Assembly (NCBI GenBank): GCA_024364805.1
Contig: CM044499.1
Coordinates: 81,966,055 to 82,017,124 of the forward strand
From: Euprymna scolopes
Lineage: Eukaryota > Mollusca > Cephalopoda > Sepiida > Sepiolidae
DNA: 51,070 nt
Reading direction: 5' to 3'
Position 1 is the first letter of the stretch, and every line of letters begins with the position of its first letter. A program made the translations under genes and the position numbers. The notes below the pieces were generated by a model. It saw only the letters and a program-made list of their open reading frames with translations, did not search any database and was not told where the DNA came from. Positions 32,247-43,231 of this stretch are shown here, in pieces.

Positions 32247-32880
32247 TTCTTATTTACTTGCCTCCCCGCAAGAGCAGAATTAGACACAAGGTCAGTTTTT
32301 AATGTTGGGAAAGGAATAAAAATAAAAATTGCCACAGTTTAGAAGGATTTCTCTTCCACTGACTGAGGCAAGAAAAGAGGATGTGTAGTATCAGAACAGA
32401 CTTTTTTCCAAGCCAAAAATCTAAGTAATATTGCTTTAATACAAAAAATGCCTTTTTTCAATGTTTTTACAATTATATTTTGATACATTTTTATACAATA
32501 ACTTTTGGTTTTCAAGTATTTTGTTGTTGGTTATTATTTAGATGAGAAAACAATTCAATGACTTTTTTGATAAATGTAAAGTTTAAGCGTGATGCTTTTT
32601 TTTTTTTTAAACATTATTATTTAGAAACCTATTATTAAACATGGGAGGGGTTGTTTTGTAACTATTCCAAGAAGAAATTGGAGTTATCGTCCCTAACAAT
32701 GCCACCATCCATAAGTGCCAAAAGATCAATTTTCGTTCAAATCCAATGTAGAAATTAATCTCCCTCTAGACTGAGGCAATTTTTATTTTTGTTCCTATCC
32801 AGAGTACCCTTTTTTGAGGGAGCTAGATTTTTCTCACATTGTGTCTAACTCTGCATTGTGAGGTGGCAAGTAAATAGGAA
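32247..32880. repeat. Foldback element with ~110-130-base arms
   Basis: The left arm (32247-32353) and right arm (32751-32880) are inverted copies. 'tatttacttgcctccc' pairs with 'gaggtggcaagtaaata', 'attagacacaagg' with 'cattgtgtctaac', and 'ggaataaaaataaaaattgc' with its complement near 32775-32798. The interior includes 'agaaacctattattaaacat' (about 32622), which also occurs at about 31702 outside the element. Confidence 0.65.
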
Positions 32881-33029
32881 TGATATTTATAAAAAAAAAG
32901 TTTTAATTTAATAATCAAAGAGAAATAACCTAAGCATTTTATCTCAGACAAAGAAACAAAGAAACAAAGAAACCAGAGTTTTTCATCAGGATTTTTAAAA
33001 AATCCACATTTTTTTTTACCCCTTTTTAT

Positions 33030-33770
33030 CCCCTGGGAACGAAACAAGAATTTTCCAGGGTTAATTACATTTCCAAATGAATATCCATGTGGTCTTACTT
33101 TTGGGTAAGTTTCAGCAAAATATAATGGTCAGAAAATATTCTATGTACCAAAAGGTGCTACTTTTGGCAATTTTGACTGCTTTTGACCCCCTAGGGACGC
33201 AACCAGAATTTTCCCATTGTCAAATATTACATTTCAAGATGTAAATCTAAGTGGTCTTGCTTTTGGGTAATTTTCAGTAAAATCTAATGATACAAAAAGA
33301 TTCTATGTCCCGAAAAGTGTTATTTTTTTGCAATTTTGGACTAAAAATCCCATTTTTGACCCCCTGGGAACACAACAATTTTCCCATATTTTTGCCCATT
33401 TTGATCCCTTTTGACCCCTTGGGGATGCAACCACAATTTTCCTAGGGTCAAATATTAAGTTTTAAGATGTATATCATGTGGTCTTGCTTTTGGGTAATTT
33501 TCAGCACAATCTAATGGTCAAAAAAGATTCTATGTCCCGAAAAGTACTATTTTTGGCCATTTTGAGCTCTTTTGATCTCCTGGGAATGCAGCCCAAATTT
33601 TTATAAAAAATTCTGAGAATGTTACATTTCTTCCCTTGCCTAGTTGTAACTTGATGCAAAATTTCAGAAAAATGTAAAGAGTAGTCATTGAGAATTTTTG
33701 GGATGAACGGATGGACAAAAGTGAATTCTAAGGTCCAAATCCGACTAAGTTGGTGGACCAATTAAAACTT
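33030..33770 (+). repeat. Cluster of degenerate tandem units ('cttttgggtaa' family)
   Basis: Three successive units, each with a 'gacccc(c)t.ggga.gcaac' block, 'aattttcc', 'aaatatta', 'gtggtcttgcttttgggtaa' and 'gattctatgtcccgaaaagt'. The anchor 'cttttgggtaa' falls at about 33098, 33260 and 33486, so spacing is irregular (about 160 and 225 bases). The end at about 33690-33720 reads 'gggatgaacggatggac'. Non-coding; family unknown. Confidence 0.7.
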
Positions 33771-33827
33771 CTCAATTTCTTTCCTTTGTCAGTCACACTG
33801 TATTCATAACTCATAGGCCGCCCGGTA

Positions 33828-34012
33828 TTGTCCAGTCATAAAATACATTTAAATATGATATTTTAATTTATGCAGAATTCATATTTATACAGCCAATTCT
33901 CTATTAATTATTATATTATACCCAATATATAGTAGTGATTTCAAAAGTTTTTAACAAAAAAATGACTTGGGTGCAATCAGCTAGAACTAAAGCCAAAACA
34001 CTTAGTGCCCCA
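33828..34012 (+). repeat. Dispersed ~200-base repeat, copy 2
   Basis: Same sequence and orientation as 23378-23580, including 'tgatattttaatttatgcag' and 'gtagtgatttcaaaagtt'. Confidence 0.7.
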
Positions 34013-34157
34013 GCCTTAGTTATTACCATTTGAGCGTTTGTTAAAGATAGTTAAAAATGAACTGACTTTAATGTATAAACAAGAGCACTTGAAGCCGACT
34101 GGCAAGTTCCATTTTTTTTTTTTTTTCCAATTTTGACTCCTAAGCAACTATTTTTAT

Positions 34158-35336
34158 AAGGTTGGTGCAAAAATAATGTTGTTTTTTGATGTTCCACTTC
34201 AAAAGATCATAACTCCTTTCATAATAAACTTCATTAATCAAAATAAGAACCATTAGAATCAACACATTTTTGCCAACGAGAAACAAGTTTATTAATCCCA
34301 TTAGCATAGAAATCCGGAGTTCTGTAAGTGATGAAGTCATGGAAGGCCGATTTGGCATCATTTTGGCTTTTGAATCAATTTTATGCAAGAAGTTGTCGAA
34401 ATGTTTGAAAAAGTGATAATCAGTGGGTGAGATGTCCGGTAAATATGGTGGATGAGGAAGAGTCTCTTAACCCAATTTGTTCAGCTTCTCCAGGGTCAGT
34501 TGAGCAACTTGCAGGCAAGGATTGTCATGGAGGAGAACTGGTCCCTTCATACATATATTGGAGCTTCTGGTACATTTCGTCAATTTGTCGGCAATACTTC
34601 TCTGCCATAATCATTTTGACCTGATTCAAGAAGCTGTGATGGATGAGACTGCCCGCAGACCATCAAACAGTCACTGTAACTTTTTTTGGTGCAATTTCGG
34701 CTTTGGGAAGTGTTGTGGAGCTTCTCCGGCATCTAACCACTGTGCCGAATGTCACCAGTTGTTGTAGAGGACTCACTTCTCATCACACGTCACAATCCGC
34801 TTGAGAAATGGGTCATTTTTTGTTGTGCGACATTTATTTTTATTATCGTTCAATTCATGTAGCACCCATTTATCCAACTTTTTGCTTTAAATGGTGAACG
34901 ACTGTTGAGTGGTTGACCTAGAGTTCAACAGCAACTTCTCATGTGGTTTTGCGAGGACTGCCTTCAATTAAGGCTTTCAAATGTTTGTTATCAACCGCAG
35001 TCAGCCGGCCGCGACCATCTTCATCTATAAAACTCTCGGCACCATTGCGAAACTTCTTGAACCACTGTTGTGCCACACTTTGTTAGTAGTTCCTGAGCCA
35101 AATACATCATTGATATCATGAGCTATCTAAGCAGCTTTTCGGCCTAGTTTGTACTGGAACAAGAAAATCATGCGAATTTAGAATGGTAATGAATAACACG
35201 ATTCGATAGAACGAAAAAGGTGCTTCAAAATAATATATAACATGGCTTAATTCAGAAATTCAATTCAATGGATTAATTCAGAAATCATATATAAAAGTAA
35301 CATGTGAGAAAACGATATTGTTTTTGCACCAACCTA
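34158..35336 (-). mobile_element. Mariner with both ends, sibling of the 20.7 kb copy
   Basis: Left 'aaggttggtgcaaaaataat' and right 'attgtttttgcaccaacctag' terminal inverted repeats. Minus-strand blocks in order: 'FLFQYKLGRKAA' (N-terminal HTH), 'DPFLKRIVTCDEK' (first D, about 34775-34812), 'GPVLLHDN' (second D, about 34525-34550), 'PDISPTDYHFFKHF' (third D, about 34400-34440). The end of the transposase matches SETMAR/Hsmar1-type proteins. Many stops and frame changes. Flanking TA is consistent with mariner insertion. Confidence 0.85.
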
Positions 35337-35339
35337 GTA

Positions 35340-36150
35340 TATGTGTTTTAGCGGAGATGCAGTTTGAAAAAAATGGAGACAGACAGACATAGTGATTTTT
35401 ATAAATTAGATTACATTTTCTCATTCCTTTCTTAATGAAGCTAGTTGTCAATAAACTAACTTCTTGGCGAAAACAAATTTGTAATAAAATCTTTGAATTT
35501 AAAAGAATAAAAGAGAGGAGGCAAAATTTTGTTTTTGCTCTTTGGGAAAACTAGTTAATAGGTCAAGAATAAACAACTCAGACAGGATTTGAACTTGTGT
35601 CCTCAAAACAGGAAACATCAAACTAAATTACTTATTTAATGGGATTGCCCACACAAACATACCTTTAAAATATCCCCACCCCCAAAATAGTGTAGTATAA
35701 TGTTAGAAATAAATTCCAATGTTAAATGCATAACATCTTCAATATATATGATGCAACCTTAAAGAGACAATGGTTACATCAGTAATAAAAATGCAAACAA
35801 AGCTTTATCACAGAGCTTGAAGGATGAATTATCTGTACAGATTAAGCTTTCTCTGTTATATTCACATATTTTACCCGATAAATGCAAAAATTACAATACA
35901 AAACTTGTTGCCAAATGTTATTCTATTTTCGAAATTGCATTATAAATTTCAAGCATAAAAGTCCAGAAGTTCCTAGACAGGGAAGAGGAAAAGAAAAGGG
36001 CCATTTTTGAATCAGCAAGTGGGAAAGTAGCTGTGGATGAAAGGTGGGAGAAAAACTGATCACTGCTAATTCAATAGTGGATTTTAACACCTAGAAAACA
36101 GGAGAGAAATTATCGCTTCTCACAAAAAAGCAAGCATAGCAATTTTGCTC
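35340..36150. other. No gene recognised; weak tRNA-like B box
   Basis: On the minus strand 'gacacaagttcaaatcctgtc' (about 35580-35600, quoted in part) resembles a tRNA B box/T-arm, possibly a SINE relic. The A box is not convincing. The rest is AT-rich without assignable features. Confidence 0.3.
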
Positions 36151-36915
36151 TAAATTACTACTGAAACTACAACTACTGCACGATTTAACATCTGTTCCCG
36201 TCTGGGGTTGGTTGCCTTCTTGTTGTGCCACCACTGTGGTTGGATGCCTCCTTGTCGCATCACTTGGTATTAATGGCTGCTCTCCAGGCATTACAATCAC
36301 GTGGCTTGGACATCAAAGACCAAAGTACCTGCTCCGGCAGATGCTACACTGAAAGACCATTGCCCTTAAGGCATTCAGTTTCTGGTCCATGTAGGGGCAA
36401 CCCTAAATACCAAAGGTATCACTACCAGCTCCCCCTTCGTTCCCCTCGGGGGAGCTGGTCCCTCTTTTTCTTCCCCCTCCTTGTTTCCACATTAAAAAGT
36501 GGCCTTGTGCCTAATTTGCTCAGTGGGGAAGCAAATAAATACCCAATCATTGGTCAGATGCTCTGTGATGTTTAGAGTGTGGAGGTCAGCCTTGATATTG
36601 TCCAGCCATCATTTCTTTGGCCAGCTGTGGTATTTGCCTCTGACCTCAAAGAATAACATTCTGTGTTGCAAAAGGTCATCTGTTTTTTTTTCACATGCAC
36701 AAACTACCTCAATCTTCCATGCCTCAAAAGAGAGAATACCAAGATGTTCTCTCAGATTGGCCATATGCTTCTTATCCATAATTTTTGAAGAGTAGATATA
36801 TCTGACCATGGCGTTGTCACTTCTTAAGCCTGTTTATATCATCAACAATGACAGCCCAGATTTCAACTGCACGAAGCATGACTTTATAGAGATGAACTTG
36901 TGAGAAAGACAATAA
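36150..36915 (-). mobile_element. LINE C-terminal fragment, a second LINE family
   Basis: Minus-strand pieces: 'QVHLYKVMLRAVEIWAVI' (about 36840-36905), 'IYSSKIMDKKHMANLREHLG' followed by 'KTDDLLQHRMLFFEVRGKYH' (36609-36809), then 'DNIKADLHTLNIT' (about 36560-36600). These follow the endonuclease/RT C-terminal pattern 'LRWFGH...RRPRGRPKKRW.D..K.D'. The downstream 3' part is GC-richer (36150-36490), with 'YMDQKLNALRAMVFQCSIC'. It is decayed and 5'-truncated. The family differs from the 26.8 kb LINE. Confidence 0.6.
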
Positions 36916-36929
36916 TTATGAGATCATTT

Positions 36930-38720
36930 CTTTGGTGAAAAGGAATTGCATAAACTGAAGTTCTTCAATGAGGAAATTACCATTTCTTCATAAATTCAGC
37001 CCCACATGTGTTACCAGCAATGAAGCATTTTAACTCACTCCATGAGAAACTTACACAAGCTATATTCCAAACTTAACAGCAACAAAGAAATAAAAATTCT
37101 TTTCTGGATTAAATCTTAATTTTTCATATTTTTAATATAAAAAATGTACAAATTAAAACACTATATTTCGAATTTCAACTGCAAAGGACCCAACTAAGCT
37201 AAGAAACCAATTCTGCCAAGAAGTCGCGTGGACATTCTATTTGCTTTGTTTTCATATTAATAACTGTATATTACTGTTCATTAAGCCTGCCTCATGCTTT
37301 ATTTGTTTTGAACATTTTCAATAATTATCATCGATTTTTTAACGTTGCACAAGGAAAATTATTATCTCTGTACACAAGTCTCTTGCAAGGACAGAGTAAA
37401 CGCAAAGTTTAAAAAGAAAAAAAAAACAAGAATATAACATAACCATTTGGTTCTTTAGTGAAGTAGTTAAAGACAAGAATTAAGTTAATTTTTGAGGTGT
37501 TTGAATTCTACACAAGTTACATCACTTTGCCAATTTGCATATACCTAGCCAATTGATTAAATTAATTGTGCTTATTTAATGATATCAGACACAACCATGA
37601 GCATAAAAAAATGGTGTGATACATCTTCTAAAATATAAAATAAATTTTTCCCCTCTAAATGAGAGGTTGATTACTTCAGTAACAAAATACATATATAAAA
37701 CATTAGAGTAATTTTTGCTATGCATTAGTATATATTGTTAATAACCATAATGTTCATAACTTTATTGGGATTTACTAATATTAAATAGAATTAAAAAAAT
37801 ATACATGAAAAAAGTCAAAAGAGTTTTCATCTGACTCTCACAATGAAGACCTTTTGATAAACACAAACTTCTATAGCATCATCATTATTATTATTTCACG
37901 TTTCAATTAAATAATCTATATTTTCATATGAAAAATAGAAATACTTTCCATTCAAACATGTATTTTTTTGTGAGACACGTTTTCATTGGATAATCAGCAT
38001 AATCTGTTTTCTGTTTGCCCAATCAATATATTTGTTAACTAGGAGAAAGAAAACAGAAGCTTTTGTTTTTTTGTTTCATAAAGAAAGTGTAAAAACGATC
38101 ACCTAATATTTAATCAACACAATCTTATTTTTCATTATAAGGCGTAAACAGTTCTGTTTTTAAAAATACACACACAGCAAACTTTATACCCAACACCTTA
38201 CAGAAACCGTCATACAAGCACAACACATAAAACAGTCCAAAACATTCTTTAATGAATTACTTGTACCTGCTAACAACACTTCTAAATATTTTGTATTTAT
38301 TCATCACTTATTTTTTAACTATACAATCTGCTGATACTTCATTCTCTATCTTAATTTTCTTTAGTATAATTTTTTTTTTTTTTGTTTAAAATATTAAAAC
38401 CATGTTTGGTCCAAAAAACAAACAAGAAAAGAAAAAAAAAATGACCCAACTTAGCAATAAAAAATGAAAGTTACTTTCTTAAAAAAGTTACGATTTTTTT
38501 GGTTCATAACTTAAAAATAAGGAGAAAGGGTTCATGTGAGGGGAGTGTTAGTGTGAGAAGCAAAAGAGAAAAAGAAGGATATAGCAGAGAGAGAGAAATA
38601 AAATCAAACCTTTCCTTATTAAAATTTATTTATGATTTCAGTGTAATTCTGCTTTTTCTGAATTACAAATATAACAAAAAAAAAGCCACTAAAATACCAT
38701 TTTAGATTAGTGTGTCCTCC
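36930..38720. other. AT-rich DNA, nothing recognised
   Basis: No coding support or named repeats. Confidence 0.45.
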
Positions 38721-38723
38721 TCT

Positions 38724-38801
38724 GTGAAATACTGTTATATGAATGAGAGGTCGAAGTTGTAAAATAAACTTCAACCTCTCATTCATATAACAGTATTTCA
38801 C
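38724..38801. repeat. Near-perfect hairpin, 35-base arms
   Basis: The left arm 38724-38758 and right arm 38767-38801 are complementary at 34 of 35 positions, with an 8-base loop 'gtaaaata'. The arm starts 'gtgaaatactgttatatgaa'. Confidence 0.9.
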
Positions 38802-38867
38802 ACTAAGTGTATTTAAAACTAGTAATACTATTTAGATAACTGAATTGTTAATAAAGAAACTCAAATA

Positions 38868-39600
38868 CAAGGTGACTTAAATAAGTTTCCAGACTTTTTT
38901 GTATGAGTGCTTTTATTTATAGTACACACATGAAACTCTAGTCCCCTTCGAAGTAATCTCCTTCAGCTGCAATGCACTTCCAGCAATTTCCAGAAGGCCA
39001 CATGGAAGTCCACTTGTATGAGTGTGTCAATAATCCTCGTCACAACCTCTTTCATCTCTTCAATTGTCTCATAACGGCAGTTTTCCTTGAGCTTAGGAAA
39101 TATTTAAAAGTCACAGGGAACAAGGTCTGGACTATAGGAAGTGTGAGGAATTGTCTTGATGCCCATCTTAGTCAAATAGTCTGGATGGAGTTCTCTGAGC
39201 ACCCTTGCTTCACACAAATCTTCTGTATTTTCAGTTCCTTACAAACAATTGTGTGTACAGTTCTTACACTGACATCAAACTGTGCACTCATTGTTTCTAT
39301 AGACATATCCATGAAATTCTTTATTTGGCCAATCAACTCTGGTGTTCTGACTTCCTTACTCCTCCCACACCTCTCATCATCCATCAGAAACTCCTTGCTT
39401 TCTTTGAATCTCTGATGCTACTCAAAAAACTGATGCTAGATTCATGCAAGATGGACCAACAGCAGTCTGACGCATTCCAAACGTTTCTGTGGTATTTTTT
39501 CCAAGTTTAAAACAGAATTTTATTGCATATCATTCTTCTAAAATGTCCTCACATCCAGATTGCATTTTTGAAATTCACTAGCTATGGTAATCAGACTTTA
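38868..39600 (-). mobile_element. Mariner, internally deleted, minus strand
   Basis: Read on the minus strand from about 39550 down: 'FKLGKNTTETFGM' (N-terminal HTH), the 71-codon frame 39172-39384 with 'CGRSKEVRTPELIGQIKNFM' and 'MSAQFDVSVRTVHTIV', then a jump to the C-terminal third 'MGIKTIPHTSYSPDL' (third catalytic D side, about 39125-39165), and finally 'VDFHVAFWKLLE' with 'GDYFEGD'-type remains near 38945-38990. The segment with the first two catalytic residues is missing. The left end 'aaggtgacttaaataagttt' matches a mariner terminus; the right terminus is not clear. Confidence 0.75.
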
Positions 39601-40036
39601 GTAGGGTGTATTCCAATTCTTGCTGTAGCTGTTTATCATAAAAACTGGTCAGTTATCTCATAATATCTATAGCAATAAAATACGAAATTTTCAAATGTCT
39701 ACAACAATTATTATTATGATATATTACTTTCTAAAACATTTTTAAAAAAGGTTTTATAATTTATCCTATATTTTTTATCAAATCACTTTAACTAATTATT
39801 GTTAATGTCAATAAAATTACTGCATATATGGAACAATAGAATGATAAAATAACAAATGAATAATCCAGACGTTAATTTATTATGAGCTGCTTAAAAAAAT
39901 ATTATTTAGATATTCACACACCTCTCCTTAAATCATTTGTCTGTACTTTATATACAGTACTTCAAAATATTGTTGTATTATTGTTTTAAATAACGATAAT
40001 ATGGTAATACAGGGTGACCCCCCCCCCCCCAAAAAA

Positions 40037-40336
40037 NNNNNNNNNNNNNNNNNNNNNNNNNNNNNNNNNNNNNNNNNNNNNNNNNNNNNNNNNNNNNNNN
40101 NNNNNNNNNNNNNNNNNNNNNNNNNNNNNNNNNNNNNNNNNNNNNNNNNNNNNNNNNNNNNNNNNNNNNNNNNNNNNNNNNNNNNNNNNNNNNNNNNNNN
40201 NNNNNNNNNNNNNNNNNNNNNNNNNNNNNNNNNNNNNNNNNNNNNNNNNNNNNNNNNNNNNNNNNNNNNNNNNNNNNNNNNNNNNNNNNNNNNNNNNNNN
40301 NNNNNNNNNNNNNNNNNNNNNNNNNNNNNNNNNNNN
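40037..40336. other. Assembly gap (300 N)
   Basis: Exactly 300 undetermined bases, preceded by a 14-base-scale C run and A run ('acagggtgacc' then C's). Frames reported across it are artefacts. Confidence 0.99.
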
Positions 40337-40865
40337 GTATCTATGCATATATGTTTGTATGTCTGCCTAAAACTTTTGACAAACACAACAAATTTTCACA
40401 AAATCAGTATCATTTTGAAGCTCGACCCTTCAGATGACAAATATCAAAAAATTGGCCAAAAACATTAATTCCTTCACCCTCAACTGGGCACTTTTGTACA
40501 GGGAGGGTCGATTTTTTGCTAACATTTTTTGCAAGTCATTTGACTGTCGCATTCACGATGTCGCTTAAAAGGCGTTATTTTGATCACCAGTGATGTCACA
40601 ACCATGGTAGGCACATCGGAAAGACAGTTTTGTTTTGTTTTGCCTCTTTTTTCTCTGATGTGTGACGTGTTCGAGCCTGCTTACCATTTCTAGTTTTCTT
40701 TTTTCTGCACTTGCATTTTTCTTCTTTTTTTTTTTTTTTTGCTCAACCAACACCCTTAACTTTCTTTTCTGCCTTCATGTTATGGGTTCAAGCCTGCCTG
40801 CCTACTACAACTTTTTTTTCTTTGCTCAACACACACCTCCAAACACCTGGGCAACATCCCACTAG
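40337..40865 (+). mobile_element. Helitron copy 2 (3' part), related to 7131-8206
   Basis: Shares with copy 1 the blocks 'tcgacccttc', 'ggccaaaaacattaattcct' and 'tcaccctcaactgggcactt'. It ends 'gggcaacatccca' plus CTAG (40862-40865) followed by T. Two B-box-like stretches, 'gtgttcgagcctgc' (40667) and 'gggttcaagcctgc' (40784), echo the tRNA-like module of copy 1. The 5' part is lost in the gap. Confidence 0.55.
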
Positions 40866-42560
40866 TATAATATAAGAGTGATAAATGAAAAAAATTTCAC
40901 ATTTATTCATTTAGAAAAGACAAATTTCTAGATTTGTTATTTTTGTTAAAATATGAAAAAAATTCTTAAACCTATAAGAAATCTTTTAAAATTTTTTTTG
41001 TATTTTAGTTTAGAAATTGGAAAACTTGACATCTCTCAGGCTTTTGATTTCTGTAAATTTTGGTAAAGTAAGGAGGAAAAATAAGAAATAATAAAAATAG
41101 TTACAAAATCGTTTAATATTGTAATGTAAACTCACAATGTGAATGTTTTCAAGAAATCAGAGAGAAAAAAATATGTAAAAGTTGAGGTTCAAATTCAAAC
41201 TAGTAAACTCAACACTGTCAAGTTTAGAGATATTCATTTGATTTAACCACAAAATTAAATCACTGTCAATTACCTGATTTTTCTTCCTCCTTTTTTTCTA
41301 AGAAAGAGAGAATATAATTGAAAAGTGGAGGGAAGCCACTAGATATTCACAAATTGTGATTTTATTTTATATATATAATATTTATGGATAAATTTGCTTT
41401 AATTTAAGCAATTAGTGGGAGATACATTATACACCCATATCTGTTACTAAAGCATAGTTATTAGTTGTACAAACACTTTGAGCAAGAAAAATTTCACCAT
41501 TTTAAGAAGTAAATGTGAAAACAAGATATATTTGCTTAAATGTAACTATGATAAAGAGAAAATACAATTCTAAGAAATAAAGAATATTTAGTCTAAACAT
41601 GTGATTTGATTGGTAATGTGATAGCAGAAATTGAGCTAGTTATAGGAACAGTGGTCTTTTTTATTACAAAAGTAAACTAATTTTAGTTTTACTAGTTATT
41701 TAAGAAAATGTCTCCATATTACCAGTCACCTACATTGGAAAAAGTAATTTTAAAATAAATTGTAGCAAAATGTTTTATTGCAAATAACATGGTACAGCAA
41801 TAGCAAATGAAAATTAGATAGTCAGAATCAAAATTTGATTTTCTAGCTTAAATGCTATATATGTCCAATGTTTTAAATTTGGCTTAATTACTTATTACAT
41901 CTTAATTACTTATATTTAATGAGATTAAAATAAGATTTGGGTAAATACAATGTTGGAGTACAAATATTTATGTTCTCATTAGTTAAATAAAATTATACTC
42001 TCTAAGTTGAATTTAAATAAATATAAATAGTATTTTCAATTTCAGTTTCTCATTTTCTTTTGCTTTCTAAAATAAACTAGAATAATCAAAGTTAAGATAA
42101 TGAAATCATTCTCAGTAGTAGGTAATAGTGATAGCATATATCATAAGTCAAACTCTGATTAGAACCGAAATCAACTAATGAAAATATACTAATGTAATCT
42201 ACTATAAATTTGAAATGGTCATCCTCTAAAAGAAATGGACACAACCTTTCATTAAAAATATTTAAATATTTACATTAACTGTCAAAGGTTAAATGTCAAA
42301 AACTGTACATATGCATAGGCAAAATCAGACTTATGAAAATTTCTAATGAACATGTTTAAAATTAATCAAATTCATTAAAAGTAAAAGGTTTAACAAGAAA
42401 AGAAAAAAATATTACATAAGCCAAAAATTAAAAAACAAACTTGATTGCAACATAATTTTTTTTTTTTTTTTTAGAAATCTCTTCAAAATTTACTATCAGT
42501 TCCAAATTGATTTTATTCGATTAATAGTTAGTAAACCAAAGTCTTAATGAACTGGATTTG
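40866..42560. other. Very AT-rich DNA, nothing recognised
   Basis: No coding support. Confidence 0.5.
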
Positions 42561-42567
42561 AGAAATA

Positions 42568-42933
42568 TTGAAAGAATTTTGCAGAAATATAGAGGAAGAG
42601 TTTCAAAATCCTGTTTCAAGTACAAGTAAAACTTCTAAAACAGAACATGATAAATCTAATTCAAAGGATTTCATTGAAATTCAAATTTATTGCTTAATAT
42701 TATTCCATATGATTCAAAATAAAAGATTTTTAAAATTAAAAATCGAAATGCTTGTAAAATCAAAACTGAGTTCTGAAAAAGTATATTTTTCTTTAATTAA
42801 ACTGATAAATTTATTTACTGATACATGTGAATTTTCTGCACTGAGGGAAACTGTTTTAAAATTGTATAGTAAAATTACAAGTGAATTTTTCACTCATCAG
42901 ATATTCATTTTCACTCATCAGATATTTGATTGA
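42568..42933 (+). pseudogene. Unrecognised open frame, possible decayed coding fragment
   Basis: 121 codons in very AT-rich DNA, longer than chance frames nearby. It is mostly helical in character, with a Ser/Thr/Lys-rich 'SSTSKTSKTEHDKSNSKD' followed by a hydrophobic-charged pattern, and ends in a short repeat ('FTHQIFIFTHQIFD'). No family recognised. It could equally be chance in AT-rich sequence. Confidence 0.15.
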
Positions 42934-43181
42934 GAAAAATGCTAAATCACTACAAGAAATATTTTCCAAGTTTTATGATTTTTTCTTCATGATTTTTGAG
43001 ATGTTTGAACCTTTGAGAACTATGTTAGATAATATTTTTTATTGATGTCTCAGAATTTATCTTTACAAAAATGTAAAAATATTTGAAGAAAAAATAATTT
43101 TTATAATAACTTATACAAGTTGTATAAATTATTGTAAAATTATTAAAACAAATTAATAATAAATTAATAATAAACAAATAA

Positions 43182-43231
43182 ATGTTCATTAATGAATGTG
43201 TCACACATGTGACACATTCATTAATGAACAT
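43182..43231. repeat. Perfect palindrome, 24-base arms
   Basis: 'atgttcattaatgaatgtgt' onward pairs exactly with its complement ending at 43231, with only two unpaired central bases. Such a structure can extrude as a cruciform. Confidence 0.9.

Noticed and set aside
39928-40468. Long frames of 118-155 codons around 40.0-40.4 kb
   Set aside because: They run through 300 undetermined bases and consist of unknown residues.
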